Shown one piece after another: positions 27,828 to 37,483 of a DNA stretch of 64,000 nucleotides; the stretch's first letter is position 1; each line of letters begins with the position of its first letter. The notes beneath the pieces are model-generated. The model was not told the origin of the DNA. It worked only from the letters and a program-made list of their open reading frames with translations, and ran no database searches. This stretch comes from Caldifarciminota bacterium (GTDB taxonomy: Bacteria > Hydrothermota > Hydrothermia > UBA1063 > CAJXJZ01), in NCBI GenBank assembly GCA_026986775.1, contig JALSNX010000001.1:1-64000 (forward strand), in the 5' to 3' direction. The translations under genes were made by a program, and so were the position numbers.

Positions 27828-30677
27828 TCATCTATTCTTTATCATAAACAATTTTATAAAAGCTGGAAGTATAAATATTGTGTAAATAGTTGAAAAGGTT
27901 ATACCTCCTATAATCGCATGCGCGAATTTATACCATATTTCCTGGGGTTTATAGATTATCCAGAAAGGCGATGCTGTGGCAATAGTGGTAATACTCGTGT
28001 ATAGTATTGATCTGAATCTTGAAAGAGCAGCCATTTCAACTTCTTTATTTATTAAAAATTTCTTCACAAGAAAAATAGAATCATTTACCCCTATACCAAT
28101 AGTAACAAGTAAAGCAAGAATAGCATTTACATCAAAGGTTACTCTGTATATGTTAAAGAAAGAAAAAATCCCCAGAATAGTTACAGGTATAACGAAAATA
28201 ACCATCAACGAAGATACTATTTCATTAAACATAGATACAATGACCAATGTTATAAGCACACAGGTTACAATTACGCCGATTTTAAACTTTACTGTTTTGT
28301 TCACATGGCCAATAATAGGAGTAGAATCATAGTAAAATCCAGCAGGAAGAGGGTGCTCCTTCTCAAACCTTTCCAAAAAATCTTTAAGGGAATCAGATGG
28401 CCCCTGATAGGAAAAACCCAGAAGCATTTTGAAATACCTGTCTTTTCTTTCAATGGCACGTTTTTTGAATTCCTTATAAAATGGCATATTACGGTCTTTA
28501 AGAGTATAATACCCGACTTCGGGATTTTTAAAAATTACCGGCTCTTTCTGTCCGTAATTTATAATACTATTGAGCATAATTTTTCTATACCTTAAAAATC
28601 TATTTTTGGATGTAAGCCCCATTGGTGTGTAAAAAACAGGTATTTCCCCTCCATAATGAAAATCATAGATGGTAAGAGGGAAATATTCTCCTTTTTTTAA
28701 CTCCCGTGCAAGATACTTTACTTCCTTCTGAAGTTTTCTATAATTATATCCATAAAGTGTTAGAGCCAGCATAAATGGTCTTACACTTCCTTCCTGTATT
28801 ACAAAATCCCATGGAGCACCCCCATGCACTACTATATTTACACCTTTAAAATTAGAAAGCACACTCTCAAGGTAGGCTCTCAGATTACTACTCATACTTT
28901 CTATGACAGCATCTCTATTCATATAGATTTCCACAAGACTCCCATTTTCCGTGACATTCATGAGGTAATGTAATTTACAATTTACACAGGTATTTTTTTT
29001 GAACTCTTCTATCGCCCGAATAAGTGGAAATATTACATTTTTATACATTATTTTTGTTTCAACCTGGCCTTCCTCAGGTGTTATGTTGATGGTAATGGCA
29101 GCCCTTTTATCTTCTTTTAAAACAAGAATATCTTCCCTATTAAGTTTTCTATACAAAAATGGTATCATGGATATTGAAATGATATAAATACCGATAGGTA
29201 TGTGTGGCTTTTTGAGTATATACCTCAGTAAAAGCCTGTAAAACATCAATAAATGACCTTTCAATTTTCCTGATACCTCTCTCGCACTGCTTATTCTAAT
29301 AAAATAAAGTGGCAACACAAGGTAGGTCATAAACAAGGACATAATCAGCGCTAAAGAGAAAGATAGCATAAAATATCTGTACTTCAACCTTATATCAACA
29401 CTTGCATACAGAAATGGAATAAAGGCTAAAAGTGAAGTTAGAATGGACACCAGAAGGGGTCCAAATATATTAGATGATGATTCCAGAATGGCTCTTATTC
29501 TTTTTGTTTTCAAAATATTCTGAGAAAATTCTTCAAAAAACACAAGTGCACTGTCAACAAAAAGACCGAGACCAAAGACAAGACCAGAAATGGTAATAAC
29601 ATTAACCTGCATAGCCATTAAAAAGAAAAGGGATATTGTACACAGTAAAGAAAGAAGCGCAACAGAAATAATAAAAACACTCTCTTTCATACTGCCTTCA
29701 AAGGCAAAAAGCACCAGCATGAGAAAAAAGATTCCAACAACAAAAGAAAAAAGGATTTTTGTATATTCATGTTTTATCCTTTTCCCAACATCATATATGA
29801 CTACTGCTCTATTTGATGTCTTTTTCTCATAATCAGAAATCACTCTTCTTACCCTGCGAGAGACCGTTATTTTGTTTACATCACTGCGAAACCTTATTTT
29901 AAAGAGTACTGCAGGTCTGCCATCCACAATATACATTACATTTTTATATCCAGAACTGATTTTAAAGAGGTCCTTCAAGGCCACCCCTTTATAAAAAATG
30001 GAGTATAAACTCACAGGTCTTACACCTATCTGTAAAATTTCTCCACCATTGTGTATACTAAGCCTTTCACCATAAGCCTCAAGTTCCTTTGATATTGCAT
30101 TCAAATTTAAAGAAAGGTCACGCAGTTTGAAAAAACATGGAGTTAATGTGGTAAATTTATTTAAATAACCGAGAATCTCAACATCTCTTACTCCATCTAT
30201 AGTTCTCAATGTGTTTAATAAAATGTCTGCTTCATTCTTCCTGATATTTTCCATGTAAAATTCAAAATCGCGCCTTCTAACAGTTCCCTTTGTGTTGATA
30301 AATGGACCTGCGAAAAAATCAGGTAGTTCTGCATACTTAAGTGCATCAATGACCTTTACAGCAAACCTATCTGCTCTTTCGTCCTGCTTCAGGGTTACAT
30401 CAATTTTCAGCATATGTTCTGTTGTAACAGATTTTACAGATTTCACGCCTTTCATGGACCAGATGAAACCTTCAACATAAGGAGTGTACTTTTGTGCAAT
30501 ATACGATGGGTCCTGTTCTGTGTAAAAATACTCTATCTTAACATGCGGATACATAATCTCCGGATACAATCCCACAGGAATATGAAAAATCCCGTATATA
30601 GCAACAGAAATCATTATTAAAAGAAGACTTATTACCCTTATACCGTGTCTTAAAGAAAATTTAACGATGCTTCTCAT
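27828..30677 (-). CDS. RND permease, second of a pair
   Basis: 949 residues with RND/HAE-like architecture: an N-terminal helix, a large periplasmic loop, helices 2-6 (about 305-470), a second loop and a second helix block (about 815-945). The helix-4 region VFGLGLFVDSALVFFEEF keeps one of the two proton-relay Asp residues. It overlaps its partner by 17 bases and is the last gene of the ten-gene RiPP operon. With the 891-residue partner it probably forms a mixed trimer like MdtBC. It is shorter than AcrB (1049), mostly in the periplasmic loops. Confidence 0.85.
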   Translation of the reverse strand: MRSIVKFSLRHGIRVISLLLIMISVAIYGIFHIPVGLYPEIMYPHVKIEYFYTEQDPSYIAQKYTPYVEGFIWSMKGVKSVKSVTTEHMLKIDVTLKQDERADRFAVKVIDALKYAELPDFFAGPFINTKGTVRRRDFEFYMENIRKNEADILLNTLRTIDGVRDVEILGYLNKFTTLTPCFFKLRDLSLNLNAISKELEAYGERLSIHNGGEILQIGVRPVSLYSIFYKGVALKDLFKISSGYKNVMYIVDGRPAVLFKIRFRSDVNKITVSRRVRRVISDYEKKTSNRAVVIYDVGKRIKHEYTKILFSFVVGIFFLMLVLFAFEGSMKESVFIISVALLSLLCTISLFFLMAMQVNVITISGLVFGLGLFVDSALVFFEEFSQNILKTKRIRAILESSSNIFGPLLVSILTSLLAFIPFLYASVDIRLKYRYFMLSFSLALIMSLFMTYLVLPLYFIRISSAREVSGKLKGHLLMFYRLLLRYILKKPHIPIGIYIISISMIPFLYRKLNREDILVLKEDKRAAITINITPEEGQVETKIMYKNVIFPLIRAIEEFKKNTCVNCKLHYLMNVTENGSLVEIYMNRDAVIESMSSNLRAYLESVLSNFKGVNIVVHGGAPWDFVIQEGSVRPFMLALTLYGYNYRKLQKEVKYLARELKKGEYFPLTIYDFHYGGEIPVFYTPMGLTSKNRFLRYRKIMLNSIINYGQKEPVIFKNPEVGYYTLKDRNMPFYKEFKKRAIERKDRYFKMLLGFSYQGPSDSLKDFLERFEKEHPLPAGFYYDSTPIIGHVNKTVKFKIGVIVTCVLITLVIVSMFNEIVSSLMVIFVIPVTILGIFSFFNIYRVTFDVNAILALLVTIGIGVNDSIFLVKKFLINKEVEMAALSRFRSILYTSITTIATASPFWIIYKPQEIWYKFAHAIIGGITFSTIYTIFILPAFIKLFMIKNR

Positions 30678-33336
30678 AAATACGCTTGAATATAGTATAA
30701 ATTTCAGGAATGATGGTCATTGAAGTAAAAGTGGAGAATAAAAGTCCAAGAATCAGGACAATGGCAAGACCATGCTGTAATCTGGCTCCTGCAGAATTAG
30801 ACAGTAAAAGCGGCAAAAGCCCCATTACCGTAGTAACTGTTGTAATCAGTATGGACCTTGTTCTTTTCTCTATGGCCTTATATATTGTAATTTCTCCTGT
30901 TAAAGGAATCGCTCTATTTATAAAGTCAAGAAGCACTATGGCATCATTTACGGAAATCCCCGAAAGGATTATTACACCTATTCCTGTGATTATATCAATG
31001 TCTTTATTAAATAAGGTGAAAACAATAGAGACAAAGAACAGGGATAATGGGACCTGCCACACAGCAACCTTTGCTATCTTCACAGACTCAAATACAGCAA
31101 CAATAGAAAAGAAAACGAGTAATACAGCAAATAAAAGAGCATGAAAAACGGTTTTTATGGTCTTTTTCTTTTCATATTCGGGCACATTGGAACCGGGCCA
31201 TATAGACCCTATAACTGGTTTATATTCTAAAGTGTCAATTGTTGCAATTTTTCCAAGACTGATGCCCATCCCATTTTTAACTGTAACCGGTAAAGACAAG
31301 AGTTCATCAAGTTGACGGAGGTTTACTCCAACAATACTTACCTTTACAGTGTCAATTATGCCAAGAGGTGTCCTGGATAATAATGACCTCAAATTACCAA
31401 TAATTTTCCACATGTCCAGATTATAAGCCCTCACTTTTTCGGGCAGAATGGAGACCCGGACAGTCTTCAAAGTTCTATTTTCATTTAATATAATTTTTTC
31501 TCCTTTAAGAGCCACAAGTGGATTTTTAAGGTCACTTATGGAAACGACCACATCAGGAAAACTTTTTAAAACAGTTGTCTTAAACTTTTCATAATCCTCA
31601 ATTCCATAAACATAAACCGTCCATTTTTTAAATCCATTATCTTCTTTTACAACCACACCATCATAGGTATCAAGGATTCTGGCTATTGTGCGGTCAATGT
31701 CTTCTGTCCTGAGATTAGAAAAATCTATTATCTTTAACCTCACGTTTTCACTTTCAGTATGTGGAAACATTCTGAATCTCAATTGTGTAAGTGAATATAT
31801 GCCAATAGCAATATACACAACAAGCCCGATTATTGTAATTGGTCTATTCTTATGCACAAGAGAAAACATACGTCCAAAGAAAAGCGCACTTAATTTAACG
31901 GATTTTTTTTCCACAGGTTTTATGTTAAATACGTAAGACAACATGGGCACCAGAGAAATGCTGATAAAAAGCGAAATAAGCGTGCTTACGATAACAACAA
32001 AAGCAAAGGGCATAAACAGCCTTCCTGCAATACCATAAATAAAGACAACAGGGATAAATACAACACAGTTTGTGAGCATGGAGGATACCACCGCACTCCT
32101 TACGCTACGGGTCCCAATTATCACTGCCGTTCTTCTATTTTTATACTGTGAAGAAGCATCCATAATACTCTCCATCACAATGACAGAGGCATCTATAAGC
32201 ATTCCGCTACTCATAATAAGAGCGCCAAGAGTAACAATATTTATAGAATATCCTGCAAGGTATATAAAGATGAAAGAAAAAAGAAGTGACAATGGCACAC
32301 TCATACCTATAACAATCCCTATTTTAAGGTCACCCAAAAATAAATACGAACTTAAAATAGAGAAGAGAACGCTGTATAAAAGCACAAAAAACAATGATTT
32401 TATTGTGTTTTTCAGGAACAAGGAGTTATCAAAGAGTATTTTATGTTTTACATTCAGATTTTCCAAAATACGGCGTATCTTTTTTGAAGCCCTTATGGGA
32501 GAGCCAGAAGAGGCAGGGTAAATAAAAACCGCAATATATTTTTTGTTATGATATATTACCTCCTCTCCTGGCTGTGATTCCCTTAAATTAAAATACTCTT
32601 TCAATGCTCTTTTATTTAAAGGAAGTAATAAAATGTCGTTAAAATTGCTAAGAGGTGGTTTTATTAAAAATGGATACTTAAAAGACCCATATTTCAGTGT
32701 TAAACTCAGCGGGTTTTTAAGTATGTTAAATTCGTGAACCAATCTATCTATAACCCTGCTATCTGTTATATAGGCCCATTTCTTTTTATATACAAGTTCA
32801 TATTCCGGATTATTGGCCCCAACAATTTGTATTCTTCCAACACCTTCTATACTTCCAAACTTAAAGACAAGGTCTTCTTTTACAAAATTCTTAAGAGATT
32901 CTGGAAATAAAATACCCATAAATGCCCTCTGTGAATTTGCTGTGCTCCTTATTTTTACATTTTCCACCATAAGAGAAAGGTATCTGTCCTTAGCCTCCTG
33001 TGCATTTATAGCTTCTTTGATTTTTAAATAGGCTACATCCATATCTGTATTCCATTTAAAGTGAAGCATAAATTGACAGTAGTCTGAACTCACTATTTTT
33101 CTAATATAGAGCAGTCCATCCAGGCTCTGGAAACCCTCAAGAAACCTATCAGCCACTTTTTCATTTATAAAGTCAACCGTATTGGGCTTTGTTTTTATCA
33201 GTATTTCATAGGAAGGATATGTAAAACCAGGAAAGAAACTAATCGGAAGGTAAAAAATGGAAACAATGGAAAGCAGAACAAGCATTAAAATAACGGATAC
33301 TACGGAAATTCTGTGTTCTAATATGTATCTGAGCAT
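30661..33336 (-). CDS. RND permease, first of a pair
   Basis: 891 residues. Two membrane blocks and two periplasmic loops as in HAE-type RND pumps. Helix 4 reads LIMSSGMLIDASVIVMES, again with a single Asp where AcrB has two. The late motif GVIILSGISVNDAIVLLDF matches helix 10. Pairing with an adaptor and a TolC-like gene in the same operon indicates a full envelope-spanning pump. It overlaps the adaptor gene by 19 bases. In this context its cargo may be the matured peptide, which is inference. Confidence 0.85.
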   Translation of the reverse strand: MLRYILEHRISVVSVILMLVLLSIVSIFYLPISFFPGFTYPSYEILIKTKPNTVDFINEKVADRFLEGFQSLDGLLYIRKIVSSDYCQFMLHFKWNTDMDVAYLKIKEAINAQEAKDRYLSLMVENVKIRSTANSQRAFMGILFPESLKNFVKEDLVFKFGSIEGVGRIQIVGANNPEYELVYKKKWAYITDSRVIDRLVHEFNILKNPLSLTLKYGSFKYPFLIKPPLSNFNDILLLPLNKRALKEYFNLRESQPGEEVIYHNKKYIAVFIYPASSGSPIRASKKIRRILENLNVKHKILFDNSLFLKNTIKSLFFVLLYSVLFSILSSYLFLGDLKIGIVIGMSVPLSLLFSFIFIYLAGYSINIVTLGALIMSSGMLIDASVIVMESIMDASSQYKNRRTAVIIGTRSVRSAVVSSMLTNCVVFIPVVFIYGIAGRLFMPFAFVVIVSTLISLFISISLVPMLSYVFNIKPVEKKSVKLSALFFGRMFSLVHKNRPITIIGLVVYIAIGIYSLTQLRFRMFPHTESENVRLKIIDFSNLRTEDIDRTIARILDTYDGVVVKEDNGFKKWTVYVYGIEDYEKFKTTVLKSFPDVVVSISDLKNPLVALKGEKIILNENRTLKTVRVSILPEKVRAYNLDMWKIIGNLRSLLSRTPLGIIDTVKVSIVGVNLRQLDELLSLPVTVKNGMGISLGKIATIDTLEYKPVIGSIWPGSNVPEYEKKKTIKTVFHALLFAVLLVFFSIVAVFESVKIAKVAVWQVPLSLFFVSIVFTLFNKDIDIITGIGVIILSGISVNDAIVLLDFINRAIPLTGEITIYKAIEKRTRSILITTVTTVMGLLPLLLSNSAGARLQHGLAIVLILGLLFSTFTSMTIIPEIYTIFKRIYEKHR

Positions 33337-34280
33337 ATTATTTTCTCACAACTTCCATTGTGTGAAGCAAAGGACACACCTTCTACAAGAATAGTGTCAT
33401 TTTCATTTAATCCATTCTTGATAAGGCTATAGTCTTCTCCGATAAAGGCAGGTTCTATGTATCTCCAGATAAGCGTGTTACCTGAAAGTTTGAAAACAAC
33501 ATATCTATCTTTATACTTTTTCAGGGATTTTGTGGGCACCTTTATACCGTATCCCTTCAAGACTATAAATTTTACTTTTACAAAATCCCCAATCTTGAAA
33601 ATACCATCTTTATCCGGAATTTTCACCACAGTATAGATTTCATTGTTTTCTTTGTCAAACTTAAAACCATCAATAAAACCTACCTCTTTTATGGTATCAA
33701 GTGTAACTTCCACCTTTTCTCCCCTGTAATAATTACGACTATATGCAGGAACCTCTACTTTCAAAATGTCAGATTCATACAAAGTAAAAACTTTATCCCC
33801 TTTATTAACATAATCACCACTTTTATATAAAGTCTCAACAAAGCCATCAAAAGGGGATTTGAAATTTGTGAGTTTCAACTTATTCTCTATCTTCTTTAAT
33901 TTTGCGAGGAGGTCATAGTATTCAGGCTTATAGATACCCCTGTCTAAAAATGGTTTTAAAGAAGCCAACTTTGCTTTAACAAAATTAAATTCATAGTAAA
34001 GTGCACTATCTCTTATATTTATGACCACATCTCCCTTCTTAACAACCCCATCGGCCATGTATTCTATCTTTCCACTCACAGGAGAGTGGTAATCAATCTT
34101 TCTATAAGGTTTCACAACTCCATAATACACGGGGCCCGTAAATACTGAATCACTATGAACCACAATAACATGACAGGTTAAACCCTTCCTCTTTTCAACA
34201 ACTTCTCTTTTGGTTTGAGATTTTTTGCAACCGAACATCAATATCACTGAAGCAAGACATAAAACCCCTATATTTTTCAT
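33318..34280 (-). CDS. Periplasmic adaptor (HlyD/MFP) lipoprotein
   Basis: 320 residues with lipobox LMFGC (Cys at 18), so it is anchored by lipid. The lipoyl half-motifs IDYHSPVSGKIEYMADGVVKKGDVV and FKSPFDGFVETLYKSGDYVNKGDKVF bracket a short helical hairpin. A beta-barrel and membrane-proximal domain follow. This is the adaptor linking an inner-membrane pump to a TolC-like duct. The hairpin is short, as in RND adaptors. It overlaps the TolC-like gene by four bases. Confidence 0.87.
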   Translation of the reverse strand: MKNIGVLCLASVILMFGCKKSQTKREVVEKRKGLTCHVIVVHSDSVFTGPVYYGVVKPYRKIDYHSPVSGKIEYMADGVVKKGDVVINIRDSALYYEFNFVKAKLASLKPFLDRGIYKPEYYDLLAKLKKIENKLKLTNFKSPFDGFVETLYKSGDYVNKGDKVFTLYESDILKVEVPAYSRNYYRGEKVEVTLDTIKEVGFIDGFKFDKENNEIYTVVKIPDKDGIFKIGDFVKVKFIVLKGYGIKVPTKSLKKYKDRYVVFKLSGNTLIWRYIEPAFIGEDYSLIKNGLNENDTILVEGVSFASHNGSCEKIICSDTY

Positions 34281-35602
34281 GGAAATTCACTCCGTATTTT
34301 TTCAACTTTAAGGTATAGATCAAAAAGTTTCAAGGTAAAATCGTTATACATTTCAATATATTTTCTGATATTATTATAATTCCCAATTTCCCCGTTCCCT
34401 GTTAATATAAAAATAACCTTTTCTAATTCATAAATGGTTTCTCTATATTTTTTCAACTCATTTTTATAATTTTTGAGCAAATGGTTTCTTTTTTTATTGC
34501 GCAATAAAAGGTCTTTGCGAGCATTCAGCATCTTCAGTGAAAGTTCCTCTTCTGCCAGTTTTTCGCAACGCATACTGCCATACGGCAAAAAACTTAAAGT
34601 GACCCCTATATTAACGACAGAGGGAAAAAGATTCCTGTATTCCCCTTTACCTGTCATTACCCTCTCTCCGCCTATTTCAAACTCAAAAAGGGCACCGGGG
34701 CCTTTCTCAGAACAATCCATCAGGGTTCTGTAGTATTCAAGTAAAATTCTTAGCGAATCACTGATAAATTCTATATCTTTTTTATAAACTTTTGTCCATT
34801 TTAAAGAGTCTTCATAAGACACAGATAAAAAATCTTCTCTTATATCAAAAGTGTCTTTTATATCCAGCATGTCTTTGATGGTCTTATAACTTAAACTGTA
34901 ATTAAGGCTATCTTCAGCAAGTTCGTTTAAAACGGATAAATACAGTATTCTTGTATCAAAATATTTATCAGGCCCAATCAACTTCTTTTTCCATCCATCC
35001 TGGATAATACTGTAAATTTCAGTTATGCGGTTCATCAATCTGCTTGTGCGCTTGAGTTTCTCCCGATAAAGAAGATAGGAAAGCACATTCTTTTTAAACT
35101 CATAAAGATGTTCTTTTTTCTTTTTTAATAAAGTCCAGTAAGCATGCATTTTTTTAACATTATCAGCAAGAAATGAAATTTTATTTTTATCCGGTTTGAA
35201 AAATGCCTTTTTAATACCAATTCCTGCATAGAGGTTCCTCTGATGGGCAGGCAGGTAAACATTTGAGTTATATTGATTATCATAGCCCTCAACACGGGCA
35301 TTTAAATCGAACAAAGAAAAGAAGTGGTTCATGCTTAAATTAAACCCATACCTTGTATTACTGTTTTCAAGCAGAATAGGCATACTGTAGCCCGGAAAAA
35401 AGGTTATGTTTTTTGAATAATTTTTGACCGGTAAGTAAACATTAAAGTGTATTTCTGGATTTTCTTCGAATGTCATTTTCCTGAGAGCAATCTCTTTCTT
35501 AAACGTGTTCTTAAGTTTGTTTTCAAACATACTTATAAGTTGTTCATAAGAAAAGTGCTGAATATATGTGCCAAATATCAAAAGAAAAATAACTTTACTC
35601 AT
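34277..35602 (-). CDS. TolC-like outer-membrane efflux protein
   Basis: 441 residues with an N-terminal signal (SKVIFLLIFGTYIQHFS), beta-rich segments with aromatic residues, and long helices around 150-260 and 350-440 (KLAEEELSLKMLNARKDLLLRNKKRN). This matches OMF/TolC topology. Sequence similarity looks weak, so the call relies on architecture and on the adaptor and RND genes downstream. Overlaps of four bases on both sides tie it to the operon. Confidence 0.72.
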   Translation of the reverse strand: MSKVIFLLIFGTYIQHFSYEQLISMFENKLKNTFKKEIALRKMTFEENPEIHFNVYLPVKNYSKNITFFPGYSMPILLENSNTRYGFNLSMNHFFSLFDLNARVEGYDNQYNSNVYLPAHQRNLYAGIGIKKAFFKPDKNKISFLADNVKKMHAYWTLLKKKKEHLYEFKKNVLSYLLYREKLKRTSRLMNRITEIYSIIQDGWKKKLIGPDKYFDTRILYLSVLNELAEDSLNYSLSYKTIKDMLDIKDTFDIREDFLSVSYEDSLKWTKVYKKDIEFISDSLRILLEYYRTLMDCSEKGPGALFEFEIGGERVMTGKGEYRNLFPSVVNIGVTLSFLPYGSMRCEKLAEEELSLKMLNARKDLLLRNKKRNHLLKNYKNELKKYRETIYELEKVIFILTGNGEIGNYNNIRKYIEMYNDFTLKLFDLYLKVEKIRSEFP

Positions 35603-37314
35603 TTTATAAGCTGTAATTCACAGAGTTTTTTATAAAAAACACTTTCATTGATCAGTGTCTCATGTCTGCCTTCGGCAATAATCCGGCCACTGTCAAGCAC
35701 AAAAATTTTATCCAATCTTGCAACAGTGGATATTCTGTGGGCTATAACAATAAGTGTTTTGTCCTTTACCAGTTCCATTGTAGCATCAAATATTTCCTTC
35801 TCAGTAATCGCGTCTATCTGTCCAAGTGCTTCATCAAAAATAAATATTTCTCCACCTTTTAAAAAAGCACGGGCAATGGAAAGCCTCTGTCTCTCCCCAC
35901 CTGATAATAAAAATTTAGCATCAGTAATTTCTGTGTAAATGCCCGAAGGTAAAAGACTTATATATTTGTAAAGTCCTGCTTTATTCAGTGCCTCTTCTAT
36001 TTCTTCATCAGTAGCATCTGGTTTAACAAGCACCATATTATCTCTTATTGTGCCGGGAAATATAAAATCCTCCTGTGGTATATAGGTTATAAAATCTCTG
36101 AGTTTTTTCAGGCTCACTTCCTTCAGTTCTCTATCCCCAAGGTATATATAGCCAGAATAATTCCTGTAAAATCCCAGAAGTATTTTTATAAGTGTAGATT
36201 TGCCCGCCCCACTTTTTCCAACTATACCTATCCTGGAACCAGCTTTAATGCACATATTTATTCCCTTTAAGACCATATTATTATCAGTATATCCAAATTC
36301 AAGGTTCACTATATTTATCTCAGAAGATGAAATTTCTCCTCCTTTACCAATATCTTCTGTCTTTAGATTTAAAATTTCTTTTATCCTGTTAAAAGCCGGA
36401 CGGGCTGTTTTTATGCTGACAAGCCCTGATACTATGACTGAAATACTTTGTGTTATCATTGAACTTAAATAAAGCAAAGCGAACATGGTTCCAACTGAAA
36501 TTGTATTGTAAGTAACATGAAGGTATCCCGCTCTCAAAAGCAACACAACGGTCATAAAAAGAGCGAGAATCACATTGAGATTATTGATAACAGACCTGAA
36601 GATACCCATCTTAATCTGTATTTTTATTGCACCATTTAAAATCTTTTTGAACATATCACTCAAATGAGTCTGCATATTATAAGCCCTGACAATGGGTAAA
36701 TTAAAAAGGGGCTCAAGCAGAGCTCCCATCACCTCAGATAATTTCCTGCGAAGAGTAAAGTTAAATTGTTCAACTATTCCTCCCCCGTAAAAAGATATAA
36801 GAATCATAATAATCACAAAAATTGCCGTGAAAACTACCGACATACTATCAAATCTCCCTATAATATACGTGGCTCCCAGAAGTATTACGAAATGTTTAAA
36901 TATATCCAGCAAACTATCCGGCAGAATTGAGGATATAGAGGGAATATCATGCGTTATTCTGCTAACATAATCGCCCAGTCGTCTTTTTGAATAGTCAAGT
37001 AGATTTATATTTAAAATCTTCTGAAAAAGTGAAATCTGCATATCTTTTATAAGATTCCTGCGATAAAAATTAATGAGAAAAGAGGAAAATACGGAAAATA
37101 TTCTGACAATCAAATTTAACAGAAGGAAAATTACAATAAAATGCAAAAAAATAGAGAAGTTCCTGTCAATATTAAGGCTCTCTATAGCCTTTTTTATAAT
37201 CAAACTTGAATACACATGGATTATACTGCTTACAAGTGAAATCAAGAATGCTATGGAGAATATGTGAAAATATCTTCGTGAATGTTTACCTATATATTGC
37301 AACATTGCCTTCAT
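35599..37314 (-). CDS. ABC exporter, fused permease/ATPase
   Basis: From ATG 37314 (MKAMLQYIGKHS) the product is 571 residues. The ORF track uses TTG 37347 inside precursor 2, which I reject. Six membrane helices are followed by an ATPase with IVGKSGAGKSTLIKILLGF (Walker A), LLSGGERQRLSIARAFL (signature), IFIFDEALGQID (Walker B) and VIAHRIST (H-loop). No C39 peptidase is present, so leader removal must be done elsewhere or not at all. It starts seven bases after the precursor 2 stop, which suggests it exports that peptide. Confidence 0.88.
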   Translation of the reverse strand: MKAMLQYIGKHSRRYFHIFSIAFLISLVSSIIHVYSSLIIKKAIESLNIDRNFSIFLHFIVIFLLLNLIVRIFSVFSSFLINFYRRNLIKDMQISLFQKILNINLLDYSKRRLGDYVSRITHDIPSISSILPDSLLDIFKHFVILLGATYIIGRFDSMSVVFTAIFVIIMILISFYGGGIVEQFNFTLRRKLSEVMGALLEPLFNLPIVRAYNMQTHLSDMFKKILNGAIKIQIKMGIFRSVINNLNVILALFMTVVLLLRAGYLHVTYNTISVGTMFALLYLSSMITQSISVIVSGLVSIKTARPAFNRIKEILNLKTEDIGKGGEISSSEINIVNLEFGYTDNNMVLKGINMCIKAGSRIGIVGKSGAGKSTLIKILLGFYRNYSGYIYLGDRELKEVSLKKLRDFITYIPQEDFIFPGTIRDNMVLVKPDATDEEIEEALNKAGLYKYISLLPSGIYTEITDAKFLLSGGERQRLSIARAFLKGGEIFIFDEALGQIDAITEKEIFDATMELVKDKTLIVIAHRISTVARLDKIFVLDSGRIIAEGRHETLINESVFYKKLCELQLIK

Positions 37315-37321
37315 ATTGGCC

Positions 37322-37483
37322 TCATTCCACTTTACAATCAATAGCAACCATTACACCATCCATATATCCTGCAAGTAGAGACTCTGTGATTCGACAACCA
37401 TAGGATGTAGTGCAATCGCAGATGGTCTTCTCCTCCCCACCACCCTCTATAGGAGTTATTAAAACTATCATATTGCTTTCCAT
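37322..37483 (-). CDS. Second Cys-rich RiPP precursor candidate (not in ORF track)
   Basis: 53 codons from ATG 37483 (an ATG at 37471 is possible); an AGGGAG lies eight bases upstream. The peptide begins hydrophobic (MIVLITPIE), then has GGGEEK, then the core TICDCTTSYGC and later LLAGYMDG, ending IDCKVE. It shares CxC-x(4-5)-C-x(8)-GYxxG with the precursor at 40747. The distance from the third aligned Cys to the GY is identical in the two. It overlaps the propeller-like gene by 16 bases and precedes the ABC exporter by seven. Homology to precursor 1, position and the ribosome site make it a real gene rather than chance; length alone would not. Confidence 0.78.
   Translation of the reverse strand: MESNMIVLITPIEGGGEEKTICDCTTSYGCRITESLLAGYMDGVMVAIDCKVE

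Noticed and set aside
37315-37347. N-terminal extension of the ABC exporter starting at TTG 37347
   Set aside because: It lies inside the second precursor gene, in another frame; the ATG at 37314 comes just after the precursor stop.
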